Position numbers and translations under genes: made by a program
Source: Rosa chinensis
Taxonomy: Eukaryota; Streptophyta; Magnoliopsida; Rosales; Rosaceae
Length of the DNA stretch: 64,000 nucleotides
Assembly: GCF_002994745.2 (NCBI RefSeq)
Contig: NW_020126815.1
Span: 599,755-663,754 of the forward strand
Reading direction: 5' to 3'
Part shown: piece after piece, positions 11,232 to 21,678 of the stretch
How positions within the stretch are numbered: position 1 is the first letter of the stretch
Layout: each line of letters begins with the position of its first letter
The notes under the pieces: generated by a model
The model's input: the letters and a program-made list of their open reading frames with translations, nothing else
Databases searched by the model: none
What the model was told of the DNA's origin: nothing

Positions 11232-13921
11232 TGATACGTGCAAAGCATCGCCAATTTAAACCCTGAAAAATATCATCATTAGTATAGAGCAAATAGGGTA
11301 TCGAACAAACCGGGGATTGAGGGTGCTAACATGTGAGAAACAAATTAAAGAATAGAATATACAATTCTACGAAAATTACAAATTTACAAGTACAAACATG
11401 CATAAATTTCGAACAACAAAAGAAACAACAAAGAATTAGAGAGCATACATACATTCACACGAATTTAGAGAGCAAGGAATGAGAGAATAGCAAAAATATA
11501 CAAGTATATATATAGGCATGGACGAAAATAAGAGAGAAAACAAGTTAGAAAAGGTTTAGAAATCCTACTCCTATTTATACACAATTTACAAGTCCATATC
11601 ACATTGGGAATCCATATACAACAAGGATTACTAGTTATATACTAATTAGGATTACTTAATTACTAAGAAAACAAATTATTGACCAAGTCAAACATTAAAT
11701 CCTAAGTCAAAACTAACTCTAACTACTTTCCCTAAAATTTAGGAACCTATCCCTTAAATTAAGGAGACCTAACAAACTCATAACAAACTCCTAAAAAACA
11801 CTAAAACTAAAAACAAACACATATTTACTATTCACGGAGACACTATTCACGGAATTAAAAACATTTTTTTTTTATTATTTTTTATTTTATTATTTATATG
11901 AACATGCTACCTAAAAATTCTAAGTTAATTTTAATTATTTACAAAAACAAGAAAACATAAAGATGGGGGGTTTTTGAAGATTAAACTATGAATTTTACGA
12001 AAACAAGTAAAAGATTAAAAACGTTTTATTTACATAGGTGGGAAAAGAAAGATTTTTGGAAAACAATTCATCAAGAACAATTCAAGAACAACATATTCAT
12101 GCATCCCTTAATCTTGTTAATTACCATGGAAAGATATCAACCAAGAAACAAAGTTACAAGCGCCCAATGTCCCTTATATGACTTCCCTTTACACAATTGA
12201 TCGACGAAGCGCCAAACCAACATATTCCAAATGCAAGTATCACACAATCGAAGCGACTCATAATCTCATGCATTCAAATCATTAAGAGCAAGTGAAAGTT
12301 TAGTCAATAAACATGCAAATTCAAGTACTCGAAGCGAATCTTTTCATTACATGCATAATCTGATCTCGACCTTTGTCCAAAGCCTTTACTACTATATTGA
12401 ATTAGGGTCACGAAGCGTTTAACCTAATTACTAGCTCCAATTACATGCAATCATCCTAAGTTTGCAACCAAAGAACAAGAACACATAAAAGTTATCTATA
12501 AAACAAAACCAGATTATCATTCCATATTTCGGCAATTAATCAAGATCAAGAACACACAAACACATCAATCATAGAAAAGAACATCCAAATCGCATCCAAA
12601 AATCAGAAAGTTATCTCATGGTTTCGGTTTTACACATAAAGAAATCAAAACAGAAAATACAAATACAAAAACACTAAACCGTAAAGAAAACATAGGGAAG
12701 ATGGTATGAACAACCCTTGACTACGTCCCAAGGTCCAAAGCAGATCCAAGGCAGCAACACAAGGTAGAATTCACGGCTAGGATGGAGGATGGCACGGCTA
12801 GGAACTTGTAGATGCAAAAACCTGAAACTCAAGAGCAAACCGGTGAGAAACGAAATTGTGGAGAATAATGTGTCAACCCTGAACGTCTAATACACAAGGT
12901 ATATATAGTAGAACGTCTCAAGGCACTCCCAATTCGTTTCTACTTGGTTTCTCTTAGTTCGTGTTGATTTAGGACTCCTTTGGCACAAAACAGATTTCCG
13001 GCAGGATTGACCTCAGTCCACTAAAACGTCCATAACTTCCTCTAGAAAATAGCTATTGATGAGCTGTAAAAAGCTCTGGAAACTAGACATCTGTAGCTTT
13101 CCAACCATATAAAGATCATAATTTTCTGAGCTTTGAGCGATTTATTGCACTCCGTTGAAGTTGACTGATCTGCACAGGCAGATTTCCGAATCTGTAATGG
13201 ATTTGCCTTTTAATGCACAAGTTGAGTCCAATTCGGTTTTCCTTCACATCACATGCCTCTCACATGCCTTCCACGCCTATTCTGAAGTAGAAACGTCAAG
13301 AACTTCCTAGAACCTTCAAGAATCTCACGGCAATTCCAATCCTTACTCAACAAGAAGTCCAAATTCCACATTGCTTTGTAATTCGAATCTCTTGTTGCTT
13401 CCTCTTCCATGTGCACGGCATATGACCTTCTTGAGACTTCTAGATACTTCATGAACGTTCCAAAGCTCTCCTAGTGCGAGTAGAACTCCATATGCAAGTA
13501 GGTTTCCTAGTTGAATACTAACTTCTTTTCCGCGATTCTTCTACACTCTTCCGGAACCTTCTTGAGTAATCCTTATCCAACAGGGACTCCTTATCACACT
13601 AGGATTCCATATTTGAGTAGAATTGGGATTCCCTGTCCAAGTAGAACTTCTAATTTCCGCGACTTAAGAGTTTGAATCCAAGTCAGCTTCTGATTCCTAC
13701 TCCAACTAGGATTCCTTTTCCTAGTCAAACTGGGAGAACTTCCATTTCTTCATTTCTTCTCATTTCTGCGCCACTTGTGCCTTCCTTAGCCATTTTTGGA
13801 CTTTGAGACTCCATTTTCACCTGAAAAACACTAACTAAGTTAAATTGATCGAGATAAAGGAAATAACTTAGCAAAATATAGGGTTTAATCATTATTAACG
13901 TCGCATTTTATGCTCCTATCA
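11232..13921 (-). repeat. E1 5' LTR, 2,690 bp
   Basis: The LTR is bounded on the minus strand by TGATAGG (13921) and CGTATCA (11232). A TATA-like TATATATA at 12900-12907 probably marks the promoter, which places U3 at 13921 to about 12900 and a long R-U5 of about 1.6 kb. Near the U5 end, 11310-11320 is complementary to the PBS side (11205-11215). The last bases before the PBS form a short hairpin. Confidence 0.94.
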
Positions 13922-15089
13922 TTGGGAAAGCCAACCAATGCTCCCCTATAAATAGGCAACGTCCAGAACTGAATTTGCATCACTTCCCAACCAAGATCAC
14001 TTCCCAGCCAAAGATCACTTCCCAGCCAAGATCATTCCAAGACTACCCAATTCACTCCTCAAACCTCCATATCTTACAAGACCGTGACCACCATCCATCC
14101 ATCAATCTACAAAGCTCTAAGGCGCTGAGTCAAGGACGCTCCACCACCATAGTAGAGACAAGTTCATCACCTTGTTGCTAAGCCGCTGAGGAAAGCTTCA
14201 AAGTGTAACTATGACTCTACTTATAATTTTTGTTTCGGTTTTGTGTGTTTCAATTTGCGAGTTGTGTAATTGGAGACATGGAATTTTCAGAATATTTTTA
14301 TTAATATTTTTGAGATTTTCAGTTTATTATTGAGTTAATTTCGAGAATTCTTTTATGATGCATGTTACAATCTTGTGCCCTTTTACGTGTTTAGGTAATT
14401 TTCAGAGTTAGGTTAATAAGTTTGCATGCTAGAATAATGGTGAGAGTTCTTGTGTGTTTGCTTAATTTGCCAAGAGTAATTATTATTTGTTAAGGCGCTG
14501 AGTTAAACAAGTAGCAATTACTTCTAAAAAGTGGTAAAAACTATGTTCAATGGTTAAACGATTCTGGAAATTACGTGTTAAATTCTATGTCTAATGGTTA
14601 ATTTGCACGTGTGAGTTGATTCGAGGGTTAGATAATACTACTAGTTAAGAGAATTACGCTGAGTGTTTTCGAAAATTAGTAGTATTAGGCTTGGTAAGGA
14701 CTTTTCCGATCCAATCCTACATTAGAATGAATCAGATAAGTGGATTGATCCGCTGAGGCTTTTCATTTGAGCTCTTATCTAGGCATTTAAGGTGGGCACA
14801 TTTTTGTAGCATGTTGAAATGAATTTTCTGTTTTTACACTTAGTAATTTCTGAGTGGTATTGGTCTAGGTTAGGGAAGTCGATCATTGTATATAGTTTTA
14901 TTTGTTTTGTTTTTATTTTAAGTAGATTAGAAACCAACTTTCAAAACCCCCCATTTTATTCTGTTATTTGTTAATTGACCTTTTTGTGTAGGTGTACCCT
15001 ACAATCCCCGGACTGAACGATCCCTGCTTATCCTATACTAACAACTACATTTTGCAGGGTTAAATTGTGAGGCTATTTCAGCCGCATCA
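13922..15089 (+). repeat. E2: right part of an LTR of a distinct subfamily, interrupted by E1
   Basis: The fragment has a CCAAT box (13935-13939) and TATAAATA (13947-13954), then a T-rich transcribed region and the shared U5 signature GGTGTACCCT..CAATCCCCGG (15002-15011). It ends in a small hairpin and GCATCA at 15089. It differs from the other LTRs in the window. No PBS follows it. Instead the interior of the E3 leader starts at 15090. The simplest reading is the 3' LTR of an element that inserted into the E3 leader, with GTAGC (15090-15094) as target site, and was later split by E1. A recombinant E3 5' LTR is the alternative. Confidence 0.8.
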
Positions 15090-15608
15090 GTAGCCAATAG
15101 GGGCCTAAACCTCAATGAGGGAGTAGCCTCCGTAGTGTCACCAAAATGAGTCCTTCCTCTCACTTACCTCTTAATCTGGCCATCTAGCCTTCTGAAACAA
15201 AGGAAAGCGACTTATGTCTAGACGACTATCCCTAGATCGTATCTCACCAATAGTAGTGGTTTCTATTGGGCTCGACTTACAACTTGTAATCAATTGAGAT
15301 ATTAACTTTATTTTGTAAAGATAATAAGATACTTGAACATATCCTCCACTTGTAAATTGTGTTGTTTGTACAATTTTATACTTGTATAAACTTCTTACGT
15401 GGTTTATTTGTGAAAAGATTGTGGATAGTTTGTAATTTATACTTCTCTTTATACTTGTATAAATCATAAATAGTAAAGTCGTGAATAGTAACTTGTGAAT
15501 AGTGACTCGTGAATAGTAAGGTTGATGTATAAATCACTAATTTGTAATTAACTCACTTTATACTTTGCTAACTTCTTTGAATTTTGATGATGTTCAGGAT
15601 TCCTATGA
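15090..15608 (+). other. E3 leader remnant
   Basis: The sequence is nearly identical to 36466-36984 of E5. It contains part of the leader module and three 14-bp repeats starting GTGAATAGT at 15481, 15495 and 15509. The six-codon upstream ORF (15605-15625) overlaps the gag ATG at 15609 in the pattern ATGAATG. An antisense open frame of 98 codons (15171-15467) looks like chance. Confidence 0.8.
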
Positions 15609-16494
15609 ATGACCGAGCCTTTTAGATCCTCTACACTAAAGGAAATCGAAGCAAGGCTCGCTCGCTTGAAGGGTCCTTCACTTCTTGAGCACACAAGCCC
15701 TTCCCCTTCAACATACAAAGAGTACACATTTAACGAGCAAGGGAAGCGGACTTACTTTTCTGAGGAGTCTACATCACCTACACCAAGTCCATCTCCTCCT
15801 TCACGTTCACCTTCACCTGTGATTTCGTCCTACTCTACACCACCACCTTCACCACCACCTGAAGAAGACGAAGAAGAGAGAATGGCATCTATTAGGGAAC
15901 TCTCCACCGCAACTGTTGAAGGAGGACCCCCTACAGGCATAGTATACCCTGCCCCTGCAGCTGGAAGACAAGCAGAGTTTGAGCTTAAGAGTGGACTGTT
16001 GCACAAGCTCCCTATCTTCCATGGCCTTAATATGGAGGATGCTAATAAGCACGTACGAGAATTCCAATCTGTTTGTGCAAACATGCAACCACAAGGGGCA
16101 GATGAGAATCTTCTGAAGATGAGAGCATTTCCATTCTCTCTAGCTGATAGAGCCAAGGATTGGCTATATGAACTTCCTGCAGGACGTATCACATCATGGG
16201 AAACAATGAGAAAGGCCTTCTTGGAGAAATACTTCCCAGCTTCTAAGGTCATCACACTTAGAAAGAAGCTCAATGGAATAGAGCAAGCCCATGATGAGTC
16301 CTATGCTGCTTACTATGAGAGGTTCAATTCCTTACTTGCACACTGTCCTCAACATCAGATGAAGGATGAGACCCTACTCACATGTTTCTATGAAGGACTC
16401 TTACCCTTGGAAAGGCAAATGTTGGATGCTGCAGCTGGAGGAGCTTTCGTGGATAAGTCACCTGCAGTTGGGAAGGAGCTTATAGCTAATCGTG
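15609..16494 (+). pseudogene. gag-pol: E3 gag, N-terminal part, disrupted by E4
   Basis: This part encodes the first roughly 295 residues of the gag-pol polyprotein: a Ser/Pro-rich N-terminus, then the gag domain with FHGLNMED, PFSLADRAKDWLYELP and CFYEGLLPLERQMLDAA. The reading frame runs into the E4 LTR at 16495 and stops within a few codons (16511). The coding sequence resumes after E4 at 23997. The start ATG overlaps a six-codon upstream ORF. Apart from the insertion this part is open, and it is almost identical to the E5 copy at 36985. Confidence 0.93.
16490..16494 (+). repeat. Target-site duplication TCGTG, left copy
   Basis: TCGTG precedes the E4 5' LTR and recurs at 23992-23996 directly after the 3' LTR. 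The uninterrupted E5 gag has a single TCGTG here. This proves that E4 inserted by integrase into E3 gag. Confidence 0.96.
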
Positions 16495-17272
16495 TGATAG
16501 GAGCATTTTAATGCGACGTTTTAACTGTTATTTCCCTATATTTTCTGCGTTATTTCCTTAATAAAACTCTGTTTAGGAAAGTTTCCATTCTACGATTGGG
16601 AAAGTTCCTATTTGTAGAAAGTTTCTATTTTTGTAGTTTCTATTTTTCATTTTTGGAAAGTTTCCATTTTCAGTTTAGGAAAGTTGCCATTTTTCATTTT
16701 AGGAAAGTTTCTATTTTTCTTACTAGTTTCTATTTTCAGGACCTCGGAGCTAAAAAGTTGAAATGAACTCACAAATGGAAAGAGGAGCTCGCCAATGTTG
16801 GAAGGAGACAAAATGAGATACAAAGGGCTGAAAAGAAGAAATGAAGTTTTCCTGGTTCAACCAGGAAATCCTGTTTCAACCAGGAAACCTTGTCCAGAAG
16901 AGGAAACCCTGCCAAAACAAGACTCTTGAGTCAACCAAGAAAGGAAAGCAGAAAAATGAAGTGTCATGGCATTGAAAGAAGCTTCTTGAAGACATTAGAA
17001 GATGACATGGCTTGAAGGTGACGCACAAAGGCCCAAGAACTCTCAAGAGGTTATGGATTTCGGCAAATGGATAAAGGCCCATGGAAATTAGGGTTTGTGA
17101 CACATGAGAGATATTTTTGGAGAATATATATGTGTTTGCCGTAAAATACAAAGAGGAAAAGGAGGAGGCAACATGAAAATCTGAAAATATAATTGAAGAT
17201 TTTGATTGGAGTAATTCAAGGGAGATTTTTAAGGGCAAAGAGATATTCTTGGAAGATTTAAATGTGATTTTT

Positions 17273-17480
17273 GGCCGAAAATGGTGAAGCAAATCAGCAT
17301 TTATTTATGGAATTTCGGCAATTACTTTCCCAAGGATATTTGTGGCCGAAATTGGTGAAGCAAATCAGAATTTATTTATGGAATTTCGGCAATTACTCTC
17401 TCCTAAGATATTCTTGGCCGAAATTAATGAAGAAAATCAGAAAATCCTTATATAATTTCGGCAAGGATATATATTAAAGG
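17273..17480 (+). repeat. Three tandem 71-72 bp units with inverted repeats in E4 U3
   Basis: Units start at 17273, 17344 and 17416. Units 2 and 3 hold GCCGAAATT and, about 30 bases later, AATTTCGGC, with AATCAG in the loop; unit 1 is slightly degenerate. The second LTR carries the same array at 22457-22664. Other LTRs in the window have one such stem-loop. Confidence 0.88.
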
Positions 17481-17645
17481 AATTTAGGGAATTAATTTGG
17501 AGAGTGTTGATTGGTTAGATGACACACAAGGCTTACTTGGCATTCTATGATTGGTTGGACCACATCACAAGCTTACTTGGCATCATACCATTGGTTGAAG
17601 TGATGTGGAAATTTCTGATTGCTTGGAGAACCCTAGCCGTACCCC

Positions 17646-17653
17646 TATATATT
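17646..17653 (+). promoter_or_regulatory. E4 TATA-like box
   Basis: TATATATT follows CCCC and is followed by a pyrimidine-rich stretch (TCTCCCCTTTTCTC). Comparable boxes occur at 22830 (second LTR), 31993, 34129, 50849 (minus), 56265 (minus), 12900 (minus) and 13947. Transcription would start about 30 bp downstream. Confidence 0.6.
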
Positions 17654-17898
17654 CTCCCCTTTTCTCAACGTCAAGGGTTCCTCTCCCCCATACAATTTAC
17701 ACTTTAGAAAAAAATCAGAAAATCTTCTTAGCATAGTCGTGAGTTTCTCCATCCTCTAGTCATCTCCACGAGTTCAAGCAAGGCCAAGGGAGAAGAAGCA
17801 TAGCCGTGAGCATCCATCATCCATCTCCAACCTTGAAGCTTGCTTTCGAGATTCAAGAGACCACCACATCAATCGTTCATCACCATCTCCATCTCACG

Positions 17899-18711
17899 GT
17901 GTAATCTGATTCTCCTTTGTAACCCTTGCTTTGAATTTCGTTGGTTATGAACTAGTTGACATATGTGTTTGAACAAATATTAATTTCTGGAATTTTTATG
18001 ATTAATTGAGAATTTTCAAATTCACATTATTGTTCTTCGAGAGTTGCTTATGTGGGTTTGTTTAATTAAATTTGCGTTATAGATAACTTTTGTATTTTAA
18101 TCTTATGTGGTTGCAAACACTTAGGGTTTTGATATAATTGGTGCTAGGTTTAAGAACATGAAATCGACTTTTCGTTTTGTGTAAACTTGAATCAAAGTAG
18201 TAAAGGTTTTGTACAAAGATCGAATTTAATTAACGAGGATTGCAATTAGGTGGACTTTTCCATACTAAGTTGTACACTTGAGTTGATAGCCTTTCTCTAT
18301 GTGTAATGCGTTAAACATGACATGATTGACTAGCTTTCTAGGGTTTGATTGCATGTTTGATAGGATTAATCTAGGTGCTTTCGCTTAGGTTAATTAGCAT
18401 TGAAAAGTAAAAAATGGGAATTCATTTGCTTTCGAATGTTTCACATGATCAACTCCTTTCTCATGACTTAGATGAACAATATTAGGGTTTGAGTCAATTT
18501 TAATCATATGTTTCGATTTTGATCTTTGTTCTCTCATTCCATTTGTATTTTTATGTTTTTGCATTTTAATTCTTTTGTTTACTTAATTTATTTTCAAAAC
18601 CCAAAAACAAAATCTCCCCCCTTTTCGTAAATAATGTTTATACTTGTGAATATCTTTGTGAATATTATACTTTGTTTTAATTTTAATTGTTTAATTGTTT
18701 GACAATGACAG
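17899..18711 (+). other. Possible intron in the transcribed part of the E4 LTR
   Basis: A T-rich stretch typical of plant introns lies between CACG|GTGTAATC and TTTGACAATGACAG|GTGTACCC. The AG is kept at the same point in E1 (GTTAG), E2 (GTGTAG), E3 and E5, although the bases around it vary. Splicing is inferred and untested. Confidence 0.35.
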
Positions 18712-18812
18712 GTGTACCCTCAATCCCCGGAATAGAACGATCCCTACTTACTTTTACTACTAATGACATTTCAGGGTTAAATTATGCGCTTGCTTTAAGC
18801 TGCATCAATTTT

Positions 18813-18830
18813 TGGCGCCGTTGCCGGGGA
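18813..18830 (+). promoter_or_regulatory. E4 primer binding site (tRNA-Asp)
   Basis: TGGCGCCGTTGCCGGGGA lies five bases after the LTR end and matches the tRNA-Asp 3' end. Confidence 0.95.
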
Positions 18831-19669
18831 TTGAAAAATCACCTGTTAAATATGTGAATAATTGTTTTGTTTATTTTGTGATCGAAAAAAAAAAAATCTC
18901 TTGTTAATTGTTTGTAATTCTCTTAATTGTTAGTTAATTAGTTAATTAATTACTTAGGTTGTTTTTTATATTGTTGAACAGGAATTTTATTTGTAAGTTG
19001 TAAATTGAGAGGAATAGGTGAAGTCTCTTTTGTTAATATTGGCCTAAACCCCTTATTGGTACCTAGTTCAGGTCCCTTAAGGTTGAGGGCGGCCTTTATT
19101 AACACTTGTTGAACTGTCTTCACACTTATGAACTTTTTCATCTTAGTAAGTATAGCCTATGTGGAATGGTGTCTAGGAAGGGGACAATGTTCATGACGGG
19201 TTTTTGAATCCAGAAGTGCTTGCAAATGGGCCTAAACCACTATGTGGGAGTAGCTCATGCCAAAATGGATTTTTCCTCTCGTGTTCGTCCTCCCCTACCT
19301 GGCCATTTCAGTAAGGTTGCCCAAAGGATTTGAAAGGGAGTTTGTGTCTAGGCGACTATACTTGGGCCGCATGTCCAACTTGATTTACCGCTTGGAATTA
19401 GATTCGATATCAATAATATTTATAACAAAATAAAATGTTGTGATACACTAAGGTAAAAAAAAAAACATTTGAGTAAATATTTTTCATGTTTTTTTTTTTT
19501 ACTCACTTGTGTACTTAACTTGTGTCTTATGTACTGACTTGTTAACTTGTGTACTTAACTTGTTAATATTACATGTAGTTTGTAATTCACTAACTTGTTA
19601 TACTTGTTTATATATATATATATATATTTTTTTTGTATTTCTTTGTTAATTATAGTCACTAACTTTATT
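18831..19669 (+). other. E4 leader
   Basis: Non-coding. One copy of the leader module lies at about 19010-19380 (ending GGGCCGCATGTCC), followed by AT-rich DNA with a TA microsatellite at 19609-19627. Compared with E5 and E6 it lacks a block of roughly 100-150 bp (35905-36050 in E5). Confidence 0.8.
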
Positions 19670-21663
19670 TAATGGAGGTACCGTCTGGCTGAAAGACGTT
19701 AAATTCAAGCGCTGCTTGGGAGGCAACCCAATTCAGAAGCAGCTGTGAAGGAGTCTTCAATAACACAGATTTGCTTTCTCTTTCGCTATTTCTTTTACTT
19801 TATAATTTTCTCCTTTATTTTTGTAGTCTTTTCGTAAATTCCATTCCTATATGCTTAATTGTTTCATTGCATGCTTATGATTGATTACATTGAGGACAAT
19901 GCAATATTTAAGTGTGGGGGAAGGGATTTACACTTTTATCTTGAGTCATATATTGAAAAATACAAAAAAATTGAAAAATGTCAAAAATTTAAAAATTTTC
20001 GTTGCTTTTATTTTTGTTTTTGAGTCTTAGGATGACCTTTCAACTGTCTAGGATGATTCTATATCTCTGAAATCATGATTAAAAGAGGATCACAAAATTG
20101 AGATGATTTCTAAAATGGTATTCTTTGGTTAATTGAGATATATGAAAAATGTATGCCTAAGTAGTGGATATGGATTTCGTGACCTTGGTACAGAATATGA
20201 GCATGTTAGGATGAGTTTTGATTCATAAAAGCCCATGTGAGATAATTGAGCCCATGTCCGTTTTTCTTGGAGTGAATCGAAAATATATATTCTTATTTTC
20301 TTGGCGATGTTTTGATGATCTCATTATTCTTTCATCTTGATTGACTACTTGCCATAGATTAAGTTTGATGGACTAGAGAATGCTAGAATTCACTCTTGTG
20401 CTTGTTGAAATGTGATATCAATACATGGCCCTGATTCTGGAAAGGATAGAGGTACCCTAGGAATTACCACCATTGCCAAATAAGCTTGTGTCCCCATTTG
20501 TGCCCGTCGTGGGACCCCCCTAGATAAGCCCCTTTGAGCCTACATTAAGCCTTTTCATTCATCACCCTTAAAATCCTTAACCATGAAGCTTAGTATAGTT
20601 ACAACCCTACCCCTTGTTCTAAGAACTTAGTGGAGCTATCTTTTGAGACATACTACGTGGGTTTGGTGCTAAGGATGAAAATTGAGAAGAGGTGAAAGTT
20701 CAAGTGTGGGGGTAGACTTATCCATAAAGAAAAAAAAATGTGTGAAAAAGCCGAGGAAAAGAAAGTGAAAAAGAAAAAACGTGTACGGCTAAAAGAAAGA
20801 AAAATGTTTATGGATTTTAGTCCCCCATACTTAGTGATTTTGGAGTTTACTTTGAACTGAAGGCCCATTACAGAAAATTTGGCCTTTGTCCAATTCACAA
20901 GAGTTCAAGGGAAGTTTAGAATGAAGGTTGAGCCCAACATGAAGACATTAGGCCCTTTTATGATCACCCCTAGGAAAAGTGACGTTTTTACAATGCCTTG
21001 CTGGAATTTCTTGAAGTCTCTACATTTACATGTGCTCTGCTAGGTTTTTAGGACACTTTGATAAATCCTTACCTTTCGTTTCTTTAAACCTTGAGCCTTA
21101 GCCCCATTACAACCTTTGAGAAGACCTTCTTGATCCTTAAGATGGGACAGCCTTTGATGTGGAGATGAGTTACAAGAGTTGAACCTATGGCTTGGGTCCA
21201 TCCGTGCAAGTAGTTGGTATCTTTCATGAGATCTTTTGAAAAAAAAAATTATATTCACAAAGTGCTTTTCATTTCTTATATATGTGAGCTATTTGATTGC
21301 CTCAAAATATTTTCTCTCACATATAATTGAGTGATTATAAGCTTTTAAGCATTGCCTTGAAATCTGAGAGAAGAAAGAGTGATATACCTTGTGAGTATTT
21401 GTATCATACTTGTCTGAAACATGCTTTACAGAACCCATCACCATTGTTACAACCAAGTCCTACTTGTGTATGTGTAAATTATGTGTTTCAATTAACTCTC
21501 GAATGCTTAAACATTGATTCTTGGTTGAGTGCTAATCTTGGTGTTATGAAAGTAAGAGATTGCTGAGACAAAAAGTTGAAGGGCAATAGAGTCATTGTTT
21601 GTGTAGAGTCTTTAAATTTTCGTTGAGTCTTTGTGTGATTTTGCTAAGGGACTAGCAAAAGCT
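19670..21663 (+). other. E4 3' non-coding region
   Basis: It starts at the former pol stop (AATGGAGGTAC at 19671) and resembles 28774-30759 of E3 throughout. It contains AAGTGTGGGGGAAG near 19910 and AAGTGTGGGGGTAG near 20703, both close to the PPT sequence. No supported ORF. Confidence 0.8.
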
Positions 21664-21678
21664 AAGTGTGGGGGAATT
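21639..21678 (+). promoter_or_regulatory. E4 PPT and adjacent hairpin
   Basis: The hairpin (21639-21660) is TTTTGCTA, six-base loop, TAGCAAAA. The PPT AAGTGTGGGGGAATT (21664-21678) directly precedes the 3' LTR. Confidence 0.9.

Larger units (their letters stand above)
1..13921 (-). mobile_element. E1: Athila-type LTR retrotransposon, coding-competent, left end outside window
   Basis: In minus-strand order the element has a 5' LTR (11232-13921), tRNA-Asp PBS (11209-11226), leader, one gag-pol ORF, about 2.5 kb of non-coding 3' DNA, PPT and a 3' LTR (1-2129, cut by the window edge). Bases 1-2129 match 11792-13921 with one visible difference, an extra A in the run near 12816, so the insertion is very young. 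The right end abuts a different LTR (E2), so E1 inserted into it. The expected target-site duplication is TTGGG (13922-13926) or close to it; its partner is outside the window. No env-like ORF or chromodomain is seen. Confidence 0.93.
16495..18807 (+). repeat. E4 5' LTR
   Basis: The LTR starts TGATAGGAGC and ends GCATCA. The U3 start holds an array of GGAAAGTTTC-type repeats (16575-16740) and a palindrome TTTCCTGGT/ACCAGGAAA (16848-16868). A TATA-like TATATATT lies at 17646-17653. The downstream region is T-rich and ends with the U5 signature; TCAATCCCCGG (18720-18730) is complementary to 18824-18834 at the PBS. An antisense open frame of 138 codons (16876-17292) recurs in the other LTR simply because the LTRs are identical; it shows no recognisable domain. 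Confidence 0.96.

Noticed and set aside
15171..15467. Antisense ORF of 98 codons, repeated at 36547-36843
   Set aside because: It lies in the shared leader of E3 and E5; conservation follows from recent common ancestry, and the translation is low-complexity.
13922..15608. E2 as the 5' LTR of E3 in a chimeric element without PBS
   Set aside because: A nested insertion into the E3 leader with target site GTAGC explains the missing PBS and the different LTR type more simply; upstream sequence would decide.
15830..16273. Antisense ORF of 147 codons opposite gag
   Set aside because: Shadow of the gag frame; its Ser/Gly-rich tail mirrors the Pro/Ser-rich sense strand.
16575..16740. Heat-shock elements in the GGAAAGTTTCC array
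   Set aside because: GAA and TTC are separated by three bases, not the two of the standard element.
16876..17292. Antisense ORF of 138 codons, repeated at 22060-22476
   Set aside because: It repeats only because the two E4 LTRs are identical. It has no recognisable domain and overlaps U3 repeats.
18811..18834. A tRNA gene fragment at the PBS
   Set aside because: Only the 18 bases complementary to the tRNA 3' end are present; no cloverleaf can be formed.
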